A stretch of DNA of 64,000 nt from Stappia sp. GTDB lineage: Bacteria > Pseudomonadota > Alphaproteobacteria > Rhizobiales > Stappiaceae. The translations under genes and the position numbers were made by a program. Under the pieces are notes generated by a model, which saw only the letters and a list, made by a program, of their open reading frames with translations, was not told where the DNA came from and did not search any database. The stretch covers positions 446,939-510,938 of the forward strand of contig NZ_CP157793.1 of assembly GCF_040110915.1 (NCBI RefSeq), written 5' to 3'. Shown here piece by piece: positions 50,104 to 58,862 of this stretch (its first letter is position 1; the number at the start of each line of letters is the position of its first letter).

Positions 50104-50820
50104 TTACCCCGTGGCCTGCGCCTCGATCCAGGCGAGCGCCTCGGCGAGCGAGCCGGCCACGTGATCGGCGTGGGGCGCCAGCACCTCCGCGCCGACCGTG
50201 CCGCTGGTGACGGCGAGCGTGCGCGCGCCGGCGGCGCGTCCAGCGTGCATGTCGTGCAGGCTGTCGCCGACCATCACCACCTCGTGTGGCCTCACGCCGA
50301 CGGCGGCGCAGAAACCGTGGATCATCCCCGGCTCCGGCTTTGCGCCGTGGCCGCTGTCGGCGCCGATGACGGCGGCGAAGCGGGTCTCGAGGCCGAGCGC
50401 CGTCAGCTGCGTGCGGGCCGAGGCTTCGGAATCGTTGGTCGCCACGCCAAGCGCCAGGCCGCGCGCCGCGAGCGCATCCAGCACCGGCACCAGATCGCCA
50501 AAGGGGGTGAGATGCGGCAGACTCATGTCGCCGATGCGGGCGTCGATGTCGGCGAACAGCGCCTCCAGATCGACATCGCCGAGCACGGCGCCCCAGGCCT
50601 CGGCGACCTCGTCGTTGGTGCCGGCGACCAGCACGGAATCGGGCGCGAAGCGGCGCGTCTCCAGCAGATAGCCGCTCGCCTCGGCGAGCCCCGCCAGCAC
50701 CGCTGCGTCGCCTTGGGAAACCTCCTCGATCAGCGTGTGGAAGGTTGGCGCCCAGGTCGCCTGAAAGTCGATGAGCGTGCCGTCCTTGTCGAACAGCACC
50801 GCGCGCACGCTCTCGCTCAT
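50104..50820 (-). CDS. HAD-family phosphatase, phosphoglycolate-phosphatase-like
   Basis: This 238-residue cytoplasmic phosphatase has the nucleophile loop FDKDGTLIDF, motif II GVATNDSEASARTQL, motif III Lys in GAKPEPGMI and MVGDSLHDMHAGRAAGA with the final Asp residues. The pattern fits Gph-like enzymes that hydrolyse 2-phosphoglycolate, although substrate is inferred. It overlaps the 3' end of a close paralogue by four bases, so both derive from a tandem duplication and share one transcript. Confidence 0.9.
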   Translation of the reverse strand: MSESVRAVLFDKDGTLIDFQATWAPTFHTLIEEVSQGDAAVLAGLAEASGYLLETRRFAPDSVLVAGTNDEVAEAWGAVLGDVDLEALFADIDARIGDMSLPHLTPFGDLVPVLDALAARGLALGVATNDSEASARTQLTALGLETRFAAVIGADSGHGAKPEPGMIHGFCAAVGVRPHEVVMVGDSLHDMHAGRAAGARTLAVTSGTVGAEVLAPHADHVAGSLAEALAWIEAQATG

Positions 50821-51527
50821 GCCGCGCGCTCCCCGCGCGCCAGCGGCAGCAGGTCGGCCATCGTGTCGAGCAGCACGTCGCTGTCGCGTGCCAGCGTCTC
50901 GCGATCCACCGCGCCGGTCGGCACGGCGACGCGGATCATGCCGGCCGCTTGCGCCGCATGCATGTCGTGCAGGCTGTCGCCGACCATCGCGATCTCGCCC
51001 GGCGCGATCCCGGTATGGCGGGCGAAGGCGAGAAGCTGACCCGGCGCGGGCTTGCGCCCGTGGCCGCTGTCGTAGCCGGCGAGAAAGCTGAAGGCCGGCG
51101 CGAGCCCCAGCGCCGCCATCTGCGCGCGCGCCGAGGCCTCCGTGCCGTTGGTGGCAAGCCCCAGCGGCAGCCCCGAGGCATGCAGGGACGTGAGCGTGTC
51201 CACCACCCCCTCGAAGGGCGTGACGGAGCGGGTGCAGTGGTCGAGCAGCGTCGCCTCGATGCGGGCGAGCATGGCATCCGGATCCGGCTCGCCCAGCACC
51301 TCGGCCCAGCCGGCGGCGTAATCCGCCGGGGCCTGCACCTTGAGCGGCGAGGGGCCGGTGAAACGGGCGGCCTCCACGTCGAACATCGCCATCTCGCTCA
51401 GGGTGTCGAGCCGCCCGGCGTCGCCGGCCGAAAGATCGCGCAGCACGGCGGCGATCGCCGGACCCCAGGTCCGGTCGAAGTCGGTGAGCGTGCCGTCGCG
51501 GTCGAAGAGAACGGCCTTGATGCGCAT
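50817..51527 (-). CDS. HAD-family phosphatase, paralogue of the downstream gene
   Basis: This 236-residue protein repeats the same motifs as its neighbour: FDRDGTLTDFDRTW, GLATNGTEASARAQM, GRKPAPGQLL and MVGDSLHDMHAAQAAGM. The two are similar through their length, with shared stretches such as GDSLHDMHA and TPFEGVVDTL versus TPFGDLVPVL. The ATG at 51527 begins MRIKAVLFDRDG. Different substrates or duplicate dosage are both possible. It lies upstream, so it is the first gene of the pair in transcription. Confidence 0.9.
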   Translation of the reverse strand: MRIKAVLFDRDGTLTDFDRTWGPAIAAVLRDLSAGDAGRLDTLSEMAMFDVEAARFTGPSPLKVQAPADYAAGWAEVLGEPDPDAMLARIEATLLDHCTRSVTPFEGVVDTLTSLHASGLPLGLATNGTEASARAQMAALGLAPAFSFLAGYDSGHGRKPAPGQLLAFARHTGIAPGEIAMVGDSLHDMHAAQAAGMIRVAVPTGAVDRETLARDSDVLLDTMADLLPLARGERAA

Positions 51528-51669
51528 GTGGGAAATCCGTGATGACGAGGGAGGACGCGTGCGGGCCGCGTCGTCATGCCATGTCGGCCCGCGCCCGTCA
51601 AAGATCAAGGCGCCCTGGAAAGAAGATCTGGCCGAGAGAGCCCGCCAGGGAAGACGGTCAGGGAAGAGG

Positions 51670-52578
51670 TCAGGCGAGCCGGTAGCGCGCCGAGAGCGAC
51701 GGCGCGGCGTCGGCCTCGACGAGCCCGCGCTCCACCAGCCACTCGATCTGCGCCAGCACCGAGAGCGCGGCCGCGCCGTGCAGGGCGGGGTCGACGGCGG
51801 CATAGATCGTCGACACCATCTGCGGGATCGTCGTGTCGCCGGCCGCGAGCCGGTCGAGCACGGCCTTTTCGCGGGCCAGCCGATGGTCTTTGAGCGCCGC
51901 GACATAGTCCTGGGCGTGGCGCACCGGCCCGCCGTGGCCGGGCAGATAGGTCGCTTCATCGCGCGCCGCGAGCTTTTCGAGCGAGGCCATATAGGCGCCC
52001 ATCGCCCCGTCCGGCGGCGCGACGATGGAGGTCGACCAGGCCATCACGTGGTCGGCGGAAAACAAAACCTCGCCCTCGTCGAGCGCGAAGGCGAGATGGT
52101 TGGCGGTGTGCCCCGGCGTTTCCACCGCGGTGAGCGTCAGCCCGTCGACGGTGACCGTATCGCCCTCGCGAAGTTCCCGGTCCGGGGCATGATCCGCGTC
52201 GCCGCTGGCGTCGAGCGGATTGACCTCGCCGTCGAACAGCGGCCGGGCGGCGCGATGCGCGCCGCAGCCCACGATCGGCGCGCCGGTGCGCTGCTGCAGA
52301 AGCCGTGCGCCGGGCGAGTGATCGACATGGGTATGGCTGACGAGGATCGCCTCGACGGGGGCCGGGCCCGCCGCCTCCAGAATCAGGGCGATGTGGTCGG
52401 GATCGGTCGGGCCGGGATCGATCACCGCCACCGCGTCGCGGCCCACCAGATAGGTGTTGGTGCCGTGCCAGGTGAAGGGACCGGCGTTCGGCGCGGTGAT
52501 CCGGCGCACGGCATCGGACACGGTGACGGCCCTGCCATGCGCGGGATCGAAGTCGCGGTCGTGGCGAAGCTGTGTCAT
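51670..52578 (-). CDS. Metallo-beta-lactamase-fold hydrolase (LACTB2-like)
   Basis: This 302-residue protein carries the metallo-hydrolase motif VSHTHVDHSPGA and further ligands in TPGHTANHL, FSADHVMAWS and LPGHGGPV, giving a two-zinc site. The C-terminal winged-helix-like segment (AALSVLAQIEWLVERGLVEAD) is typical of LACTB2-type members that act on RNA or small esters. The family also includes annotated beta-lactamases, but that is not implied here. The ATG at 52578 gives MTQLRHDRDF; a GTG one codon upstream is an alternative. Confidence 0.9.
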   Translation of the reverse strand: MTQLRHDRDFDPAHGRAVTVSDAVRRITAPNAGPFTWHGTNTYLVGRDAVAVIDPGPTDPDHIALILEAAGPAPVEAILVSHTHVDHSPGARLLQQRTGAPIVGCGAHRAARPLFDGEVNPLDASGDADHAPDRELREGDTVTVDGLTLTAVETPGHTANHLAFALDEGEVLFSADHVMAWSTSIVAPPDGAMGAYMASLEKLAARDEATYLPGHGGPVRHAQDYVAALKDHRLAREKAVLDRLAAGDTTIPQMVSTIYAAVDPALHGAAALSVLAQIEWLVERGLVEADAAPSLSARYRLA

Positions 52579-52931
52579 CACGGGAGATCCTTGCGCGGGT
52601 TTGCACAGCCTCTAGCCGATCGAGCGGATCGCGCGCAACCGGCAGAGGTCTCGCGCTCGTCAAAAGTGCGCCGGCTCAACTTTGCCTTGTCGCCCCGGAT
52701 CCGGTGGCATAGCCTCGAATGAGACACCGGGTCGGTCGTGCGTGGAGCGCCGGCTTTCGCATCGTCGGTCAATGGGCGCGCTCCGCTTCGGTGTCACACA
52801 ACCGTTGTCAATATGACCTAATGGCGAAGCCGGCGAGGGGACGCGAGTGCCTCGTGGATGGTCCGCTGTCCGATGCTGCGTCGCCCTGCGTTTCATTCAA
52901 ATGATCGAAGAGCAATCCGGGAAGGTCTTCC
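52579..52931. other. Control region ahead of the polyamine-type ABC operon
   Basis: This 353 bp region has no gene. The palindrome ACAACCGTTGT at 52798-52808 with TATGAC (52813-52818) and CCTAAT next to it forms the likeliest promoter and operator for the downstream operon. TTGTCA at 52805 overlaps the palindrome. No binding protein can be named. Confidence 0.45.
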
Positions 52932-54056
52932 ATGTCCATCACACGCCGTTCCATGCTGAAGGGGTCCGCCGCCGCGTCGACCCTTCTCGCCGCTCCGGCC
53001 ATTCTCAAGGCCGGCGATGCGCTGGCCTCTTCCGGCCAGGTCAATGTGTTCGCCTGGGGCGACTACATCCAGCAGAACATGATCGACAAGTTCGAGGGCG
53101 ACACCGGCATCTCGATCAACCTGTCGACCTATGGCTCCAACGACGAGGCGGTGCAGAAGCTCAAGGCCGCCGGCGGCAAGGGCTTCGACGTGATCATGCC
53201 GTCGGTCACCAACGGCATCCTGTACTATCCCGACGAGCTTCTTCAGCCGCTCGACGAGAGCAAGCTGAACCTCGACGCGATCATTCCCTCGATGCTGCGC
53301 GACAGCGTCCAGCTCGGCGCCACCTATCGCGGCAAGCGCATGCTGCTGCCGTTCAACTGGGGCACCGAGGGCGTGACCTTCGACAGCTCCGTGATGCCGC
53401 TGGCCGATGACGAGGTGTCCTTCGGGTCGCTCTGGGCGCCGGAAGCAGCCGGCAAGGCGGCCTTCCGCCAGAAGTCGGCGCTCGCCGGCACGGGTCTCTA
53501 CCTCGACGCCATCGGCGAGGTGAAGTCGAACCGCATGCTCGACGCCTTCAAGAGCGAAGAGGACGCCCATCGGGTGTACGGGGCGGTTGCGCAGTTCATC
53601 ATCGACAACAAGGCCAATATCGCGGCCTTCTGGAACAACGCCACCGAGGCGAGCAACGCCTTCACGCAGGCGGGTGCCTCCATCGGCCAGACCTGGGACA
53701 CGACCGGCCTGCTGCTCAACCGGCAGGACGCGAAGTGGAAGTACCGCATGCCGAAGGAAGGCGGGCTGACCTGGATGGACTCCATGGGCATCCCCTCGGG
53801 CTCGGAGAACCTCGACCAGGCCTACGCCTTCATCAACGCCATGCTCGATCCGCGCATGGGCGGCCTGCATTCGGCCAACACCGGCTACAACTCCGCGATG
53901 GTCGGCGCGGCCGACCATGCCGGCGAGGACTACAAGGCGCAGTTCTCCAGCGTCTACACGGCCGAGAACATGGCCAACCTGTGGTGGTGGCCGAGCGACC
54001 GTCCGTGGACGTCCACCATCGTCGGCGAATACGTCGACCTGATCACCAACGCCTGA
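52932..54056 (+). CDS. Polyamine-type ABC transporter substrate-binding protein, Tat-exported
   Basis: This 374-residue periplasmic binding protein has a twin-arginine signal, TRRSMLKGSAAASTLLAAPA, then VNVFAWGDYIQQNMIDKFEGDTGISINLSTYGSNDEAVQKL, a good match to PotD/PotF-like proteins for spermidine or putrescine. Aromatic residues (NFNWGTEGV region, WWWPSDRPW) fit the ligand cleft. The importer needs the ATPase and permeases encoded directly downstream; a terminator at 54071-54115 separates it from them, so it should be made in excess. Ligand is inferred. Confidence 0.92.
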   Translation: MSITRRSMLKGSAAASTLLAAPAILKAGDALASSGQVNVFAWGDYIQQNMIDKFEGDTGISINLSTYGSNDEAVQKLKAAGGKGFDVIMPSVTNGILYYPDELLQPLDESKLNLDAIIPSMLRDSVQLGATYRGKRMLLPFNWGTEGVTFDSSVMPLADDEVSFGSLWAPEAAGKAAFRQKSALAGTGLYLDAIGEVKSNRMLDAFKSEEDAHRVYGAVAQFIIDNKANIAAFWNNATEASNAFTQAGASIGQTWDTTGLLLNRQDAKWKYRMPKEGGLTWMDSMGIPSGSENLDQAYAFINAMLDPRMGGLHSANTGYNSAMVGAADHAGEDYKAQFSSVYTAENMANLWWWPSDRPWTSTIVGEYVDLITNA

Positions 54057-54070
54057 TTTCGGGCCTTTGC

Positions 54071-54115
54071 GGGGGAGCGCGCGGGGACTGTCCCGCGGGC
54101 TCCCTTTTCGTTTTT
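54071..54115 (+). terminator. Intrinsic terminator/attenuator after the binding-protein gene
   Basis: GGGAGC and GCTCCC (54073-54104) with inner GCGGGGA/TCCCGC form a long stem, followed by TTTTCGTTTTT. It lies 15 bp after the binding-protein stop and 63 bp before the ATPase start, so partial read-through would feed the other three genes. Confidence 0.85.
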
Positions 54116-54177
54116 GCGACGTGCGCCGCCGGGATGGCGGACGACATCGCGGCCCGGATCGGCCGCAAGGGGGAAAC

Positions 54178-55275
54178 ATGCTCGGCAAGGATGTCGTGCT
54201 CGAAGGCGTCTCGATGCGCTTCGACGACTTCGTGGCGGTCCATCCCACGGATCTGACGGTGCGGGCGGGAGAATTCTTCTCGATCCTGGGGCCGTCGGGC
54301 TGCGGCAAGACCACCATCCTGCGCATGGTGTCGGGCTTTCTCGATCCGAGCGCCGGCGATGTGCGCATCGGCGGCGACAGCATGCGCGGCATTCGCCCGA
54401 ACGGCCGGCCGACCGCGCTGATCTTCCAGAATCTGGCGCTCTTCCCCCTCATGAGCGTGTGGGAAAACGTCGCCTTCGGACTGGAGGCGCGCGGCGTGGG
54501 GCGCAAGGCGCGGCGCCAACGCGCCGAGGAGCTGCTCGAGCTGGTGGCGCTCGGCGGGCAGGGGACCAAGAAGCCCTCGGAGCTGTCGGGCGGCCAGCGG
54601 CAGCGCGTGGCCATCGCACGCGCCCTTGCGGTGGAGCCCGCCGTCCTGTTGCTGGACGAACCGCTGTCGGCGCTCGATCTCAAGCTGCGCCAGCACATGC
54701 GGGCGGAGCTGAAGGAGCTGCAACGCAAGACGGGCGTCACCTTCATCTACATCACCCACGACCAGGGCGAGGCGCTCGGCATGTCCGACCGGGTGGCGGT
54801 GATGAACGCCGGACGTCTGGAGCAGGTCGCCGGCACCGACGACATCTACAACAAGCCGGACACGCCCTTCGTGGCGACCTTCGTCGGCGAACAGAACGTC
54901 TTCACGGGCCGGGTGCGCGACACGGCGGATGGACTGGCGCGCATCGAGACCCCGCACGGCGCGATTCTCGGTGTGAACAAGCACGGGCTGGCCGCCGGCG
55001 ACGAGGCGCTGGCGCTGGTGCGCCCCGAGCACATGCGCATCGAGGCCGCGCCCGCATCCGAAACCGCGAACGCGCTCGATGCCACGCTGCTGCGCCGCAG
55101 CCTGGAAGGCGCGCTGATCCATCTGCACTTCGAGGCCGGCGGTCGGCAGGTTCATGTCAACCTGCACAACAGCGGGCCGGGCGCGCAGGTTGCCGACGGC
55201 GCGCAACGCCTCCATTTCGCGCCGGAAAGCACCATGATCATGAAGCCGGGGCCGATGGCCCGCGAAAGGGCGTAA
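54178..55275 (+). CDS. Polyamine-type ABC transporter ATP-binding protein (PotA-like)
   Basis: This 365-residue ATPase has Walker A GPSGCGKTT, the Q-loop in LIFQNLALFPLMSVWENVAFGL, the signature LSGGQRQRVAIARAL, Walker B LLLDEPLSALD and the H-loop ITHDQGEAL. The last ~110 residues are a TOBE-type regulatory domain with LVRPEHMRIEA. All motifs required for hydrolysis are intact. The permease gene follows four bases after its stop. AAGGGGGAAAC precedes the ATG at 54178. Confidence 0.95.
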   Translation: MLGKDVVLEGVSMRFDDFVAVHPTDLTVRAGEFFSILGPSGCGKTTILRMVSGFLDPSAGDVRIGGDSMRGIRPNGRPTALIFQNLALFPLMSVWENVAFGLEARGVGRKARRQRAEELLELVALGGQGTKKPSELSGGQRQRVAIARALAVEPAVLLLDEPLSALDLKLRQHMRAELKELQRKTGVTFIYITHDQGEALGMSDRVAVMNAGRLEQVAGTDDIYNKPDTPFVATFVGEQNVFTGRVRDTADGLARIETPHGAILGVNKHGLAAGDEALALVRPEHMRIEAAPASETANALDATLLRRSLEGALIHLHFEAGGRQVHVNLHNSGPGAQVADGAQRLHFAPESTMIMKPGPMARERA

Positions 55276-55278
55276 GCC

Positions 55279-56571
55279 ATGGTCTCGCTGGTGAAGAGCT
55301 ACGGCAAGGGCCTGACGGCGGTTTTCGTCGGCCTGACGGTTGCCTGGATCGCGCTGCTGATCGTGCTGCCGCAGGCGCGGCTGATCGAGCGCGCCTTCAC
55401 ATACACCGACCGGGCCGGCGAATCCGCCCAGCTGGCGCAGGAGATCGACGACAGCTACCGGCGGCTGTTCACGCTGGAAACCGAGTTGGACGAACTGACG
55501 GCGCAGGCCGCGGCGCCGCAGGACGCACCGGCTCCGTCCCTGACACCCAGCCTGACGCCGAGCCCGACGCTGACACCGAGCCCCACGCTCACGCCGAGCC
55601 TGACGCCCAGTCCATCCCTCGCCCCCAGTCCGTCCGTCACACCCAGTCCATCCCTGACTCCCAGTCCCTCCATGACGCCAAGCCCCGCGCCGTCTCTGGG
55701 CGGGGGCGCGGCGGAGGACGGCATCGATCCCGCCGCCCGGATCGCGGCGCTCGAGGCCGAACGCGACGAGCTGACGGCGCGCATCGCCGTGCTGGAGGCG
55801 GAGGAAAACGCCAGTGCCTCGCCGGTGAGCGTCGACGAGGTCTATTCGCTGCGCAACTTCACCGACATGAGCGCCGTTCATCTGGAGATCTTCGTCTCCA
55901 CGATCTTCTACGCCCTGAGCGTGACGGTGCTCGCCTTCGTCGTGTGCTATCCGGTCGCCTATGCGGTGGCCACCGCGCGGAGCGCCAACAAGGTGGCGGT
56001 GCTGATGCTCGCCCTCGTCGTTCCCTATGCGATCAACGAATTGCTGCGGATTTTCTCCTGGGTAATGATCCTGGAGAAGCAGGGCATCCTGAACGGCCTG
56101 CTGGACCTTCTGGGCCTCATCGACATGGAGGCCGGCGAGGGGATGCGCTTCGTCGCCTCCAACGGCGCGGTCTTCACCGTGATGGCCTATACCTATGTGC
56201 TCTTCATGGTGTTTCCGATCTACAACACCATCGAGACGCTGGACAAGAACCAGATCGAGGCCGCCCGCGACCTCGGCGCCGCGACCTGGCGGATTCACTG
56301 GCGCGTGGTGCTGCCGCATGCCAAGCCGGGCATTGCCGTCGGGGCCATCATGACCTTCATGCTCTCGGCCGGCTCCATCGCCGTGCCGGAGATCGTCGGC
56401 CGCGGTCTCCATCCCGACTGGTTCAGCCAGGTGATCTACCGCCGGTTCTTCGAGGCGGCGTCGTGGAACCAGGGCGCGGCCTATTCGCTGGCGCTGGTCG
56501 TCGCCTGCATCGCCTTCATCCTGCTCAACATGGCCGTCTTCCGCGTCGGCATCAGGGACATCGCCAAATGA
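55279..56571 (+). CDS. ABC permease 1 (PotB-like) with a coiled-coil/(TPSP)n insertion
   Basis: This inner-membrane permease of 430 residues is about 130 longer than PotB-like proteins. Helix 1 is [17 protein letters not shown]; after it the first periplasmic loop holds a predicted coiled coil (46-77, [20 protein letters not shown]), a repeat of TPSP/TPSL units (86-140, DNA 55534-55698), and a second coiled coil (150-178, [19 protein letters not shown]). From about 200 the normal permease core resumes, with the EAA loop near [31 protein letters not shown]. The insertion is the oddest feature of the operon. Confidence 0.93.
   Translation: MVSLVKSYGKGLTAVFVGLTVAWIALLIVLPQARLIERAFTYTDRAGESAQLAQEIDDSYRRLFTLETELDELTAQAAAPQDAPAPSLTPSLTPSPTLTPSPTLTPSLTPSPSLAPSPSVTPSPSLTPSPSMTPSPAPSLGGGAAEDGIDPAARIAALEAERDELTARIAVLEAEENASASPVSVDEVYSLRNFTDMSAVHLEIFVSTIFYALSVTVLAFVVCYPVAYAVATARSANKVAVLMLALVVPYAINELLRIFSWVMILEKQGILNGLLDLLGLIDMEAGEGMRFVASNGAVFTVMAYTYVLFMVFPIYNTIETLDKNQIEAARDLGAATWRIHWRVVLPHAKPGIAVGAIMTFMLSAGSIAVPEIVGRGLHPDWFSQVIYRRFFEAASWNQGAAYSLALVVACIAFILLNMAVFRVGIRDIAK
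55534..55698 (+). repeat. Pro/Thr/Ser-rich repeat within permease 1
   Basis: The region encodes residues 86-140, about eleven TPSPxL-like units of six or shorter residues ([19 protein letters not shown] and so on). The DNA is repetitive around ACGCCGAGC and CCCAGTCC words, so it could grow or shrink by slippage. It keeps frame throughout. Confidence 0.9.
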
Positions 56572-57410
56572 GCCTCGCCGCAACCTCCACCCCGCCGCGC
56601 CCCGCCGCCGCGCCGCGGGCCGCCCGCGACTGGTCGGGCGCGATCCTCAACGCCTATCTGGTGGTCTTCTTCGCCTATATGTTCCTGCCGCTGCTGTTCA
56701 TGGTGGCGGCGGCCTTCAACGCCAATCCCACCCCCTCGGTGCTCGACTGGCACGGCTTCACGCTCAAGTGGTTTCGCGAGCTGCCGCAGGACACGCGCTT
56801 CATTCAGGGGCTGATCCATTCCCTGCTGGTGGCGCTCGGCGTGATCGTCATCGCGATCCCGCTCGGCCTGTCGGGCGCGCTGGTCCTGACGCGGCTGCAG
56901 TCGCGGGCGAGCACATTGCTCTACACGGTGCTCGTGTCGCCGATCCTGACGCCCGGCATCGTGCTCGGCGCCACGACCATGATCTTCTGGCGCGACACCT
57001 TCGGGCTCGAGGCCGGATTGACGACGGCGACCATCGCGCAAGCCGCCTTCATCGCCTCCTATTGCATGCTGATGTTCATGGCCCGGCTGCAGCGTCAGGA
57101 CCTGGCGCTTGAGGAGGCCGCCCTCGATCTCGGCGCCTCGTCGCTGCTCGTCTTCCGCCGCATCACGCTGCCGTTCCTGATGCCGACGGTGCTGACCGCC
57201 TCGGTGATCGCTTTCCTTCAGTCGATCGAGAACTACAATACGACCTTCTTCGCCATCGGTCCGAGCTGGACGCTGGTGACCGAGATCGGCTCGCGGATGC
57301 GCTTCGGGCTCTCGCCGGTGGTCAATGTGATCGGCGTGATCTTCGTCACGCTGACCGTGGTGTGCGCCACGGCCTGGGTGCTGTCCCGCCGGCGCGCGGC
57401 ACCCGCCTGA
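56568..57410 (+). CDS. ABC permease 2 (PotC-like)
   Basis: This 280-residue permease has six membrane segments, beginning [26 protein letters not shown], and the EAA loop in [30 protein letters not shown] that contacts the ATPase. Normal length for PotC-like partners; no insertion like that in permease 1. It starts within the stop of permease 1 (ATGA overlap), so translation is coupled. The stop lies inside a 12 bp tandem repeat that continues 55 bp downstream. Confidence 0.95.
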   Translation: MSLAATSTPPRPAAAPRAARDWSGAILNAYLVVFFAYMFLPLLFMVAAAFNANPTPSVLDWHGFTLKWFRELPQDTRFIQGLIHSLLVALGVIVIAIPLGLSGALVLTRLQSRASTLLYTVLVSPILTPGIVLGATTMIFWRDTFGLEAGLTTATIAQAAFIASYCMLMFMARLQRQDLALEEAALDLGASSLLVFRRITLPFLMPTVLTASVIAFLQSIENYNTTFFAIGPSWTLVTEIGSRMRFGLSPVVNVIGVIFVTLTVVCATAWVLSRRRAAPA

Positions 57411-57465
57411 GGCCACACCTGAGGCCACACCTGGGGCCATGCCTGAGGCCACACCTGAGGACAGG
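57406..57465. repeat. 12 bp tandem repeat, five copies
   Basis: Units based on CCTGAGGCCACA start at 57406, 57418, 57430, 57442 and 57454; three are perfect. The first contains the permease 2 stop codon. It may have grown from a single terminal hairpin or be a slippage-prone array. Confidence 0.9.
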
Positions 57466-57546
57466 CGCCCGGCGCGGGCGCGCCTCGGCCTTCGGCGAGC
57501 AACCGAAAGGGCCGGCGGCGAACAACGCAAGGAGCGAGGTGGCAAG

Positions 57547-58017
57547 ATGGCGGACACCGCCTGCAGGGTCGCCAGATGGGTGCCGCTCGATCGCGAGCAG
57601 GCGTTCGATCTGTTCGTCGACGGTTTCGCGCGGTGGTGGCCGCGCGCCTATACGTTTTCCGGCGAGGACTGCGAGGACATCGGCCTGGAGCCCATGGCCG
57701 GCGGTGCCTGCTACGAGCAGTCCGCGCGCGGCCCGCGCATCGTCTGGGGAACGGTGCTGTCGATCGAGCGTCCCCTGTTCCTGCGCCTTGCCTGGCAGAT
57801 CGGGCCGGACCGCTCGGTCGTGCCCGATCCCGCGACCGCCAGCCGCGTGACGGTGGAGTTTCGCACCGGATTGCAGGGGACGCTGGTCGACCTGACCCAT
57901 GACGACTTCCTGCGCCACGGCGAGGGCGCCGAAGCCTATCGCGCGGCCATGGCCTCGCCCGAGGGCTGGCCCTTTTGCCTCGATCATCTGGAACGGGTTG
58001 CCCGCGCTCAGGCGTGA
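57547..58017 (+). CDS. SRPBCC/AHSA1-like small-molecule-binding protein
   Basis: This 156-residue protein matches the SRPBCC/AHSA1 fold, a helix-grip pocket: RWVPLDREQAFDLFVDGFARWWP, FSGEDCEDIGLEPMAGGACYEQSARGPRIVWGTVLSIERPLFLRLAWQ (two overlapping strands) and the C-terminal helix EGWPFCLDHLERVARAQ. AAGGAGCGAGG precedes the ATG at 57547. It is the first gene after the ABC operon and may or may not be cotranscribed. Ligand unknown. Confidence 0.82.
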   Translation: MADTACRVARWVPLDREQAFDLFVDGFARWWPRAYTFSGEDCEDIGLEPMAGGACYEQSARGPRIVWGTVLSIERPLFLRLAWQIGPDRSVVPDPATASRVTVEFRTGLQGTLVDLTHDDFLRHGEGAEAYRAAMASPEGWPFCLDHLERVARAQA

Positions 58018-58092
58018 TCATTGCTTCTCGCCGGCCCGTCGCTGCGCCTGTATCGGAGCCCTTGCTTGCCGCTCACATCCCCCGGACCCGTC

Positions 58093-58824
58093 ATGACCCT
58101 CGCCTTTCGCTGTCTCCCGGAGCTTTTCGGCCATGTGCCCGAGCCGGTGCCCGCCCGCGCCGCGCTGCCCGACTGGCTCAAGGCCGTGCCCTCGATAGTG
58201 GCGAGCGAGACGCTCGGCGGGGCAGAGGTGCGCACGCTCAAGCACTGCCCGCCGCTGATCGACGCCCTGTCGCTCGGCGTGATGTTCCGCCTCGCCGTCG
58301 ATGTCGATGTCGCGGACGGGGAGCTGTCCTGGGACTGGAATCCCCCGCTTGCGCCCGGCGCCCGCCAGACCCGCGCGCCCATTGGGCTGCATGTGCCCGA
58401 ACAGGCGGCCGGCGTGCCCTTCGGGCTGCCCGACGACCAGTTCGTCGTGAAGTTCACGAATTTCTGGACGGTGCGCGCGCCCGAGGGCGTCTCGCTGCTG
58501 TTCACGCATCCGCTCAACCGGGAGGATCTGCCGTTTCGCACGCTCGCCGGCCTCGTCGACTGCGACCGCTATCGCGACGGCTTCGTGCATTTTCCCGCAA
58601 TTTGGGTGGACCCGACGTTCACCGGTCGCCTTGCCGCCGGCACGCCGGTGGCGCAGGCCTTTCCCATCCGCCGCGCCGCGCTCGATCTGGACATCGCGCC
58701 GATGTCGGAGGCGGAGCGGGCCGCGCACGCCCGCGTGCAGGATGGCCTCCAGGACGATCCGGGCCTCTACCGCAAGAGCTTCCGCGCGCCACGGCCGAAA
58801 ACGGGCGCTGACACCCAGCTTTGA
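58093..58824 (+). CDS. Hypothetical cytoplasmic protein, 243 aa
   Basis: I cannot assign this protein. Notable stretches are ALPDWLKAVPS, KHCPPLIDALSLGVMFRLAVDVDV and QFVVKFTNFWTVRAPEGVSLLFTHPLNREDLPFRTLAGLVDCDRY; the CPPLIDAL and FTHPLNR patterns look conserved and recall proteins of unknown function also seen in some phages. No signal peptide or membrane segment. ATG 58093 is favoured; the frame is open further upstream to 58021. It is convergent with the TPR gene. Confidence 0.75.
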   Translation: MTLAFRCLPELFGHVPEPVPARAALPDWLKAVPSIVASETLGGAEVRTLKHCPPLIDALSLGVMFRLAVDVDVADGELSWDWNPPLAPGARQTRAPIGLHVPEQAAGVPFGLPDDQFVVKFTNFWTVRAPEGVSLLFTHPLNREDLPFRTLAGLVDCDRYRDGFVHFPAIWVDPTFTGRLAAGTPVAQAFPIRRAALDLDIAPMSEAERAAHARVQDGLQDDPGLYRKSFRAPRPKTGADTQL

Positions 58825-58862
58825 GGGGGGGGCAGCCGTGGTGCGGCTCGATGCGCCGCGCT

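Noticed and set aside
54114..57410. 1098-codon plus-strand frame across the ABC genes that ends in the permease 2 sequence
   Set aside because: Only its last 280 codons are real (permease 2). The rest is an Arg-rich out-of-frame reading of the ATPase and permease 1, both intact in their own frame.
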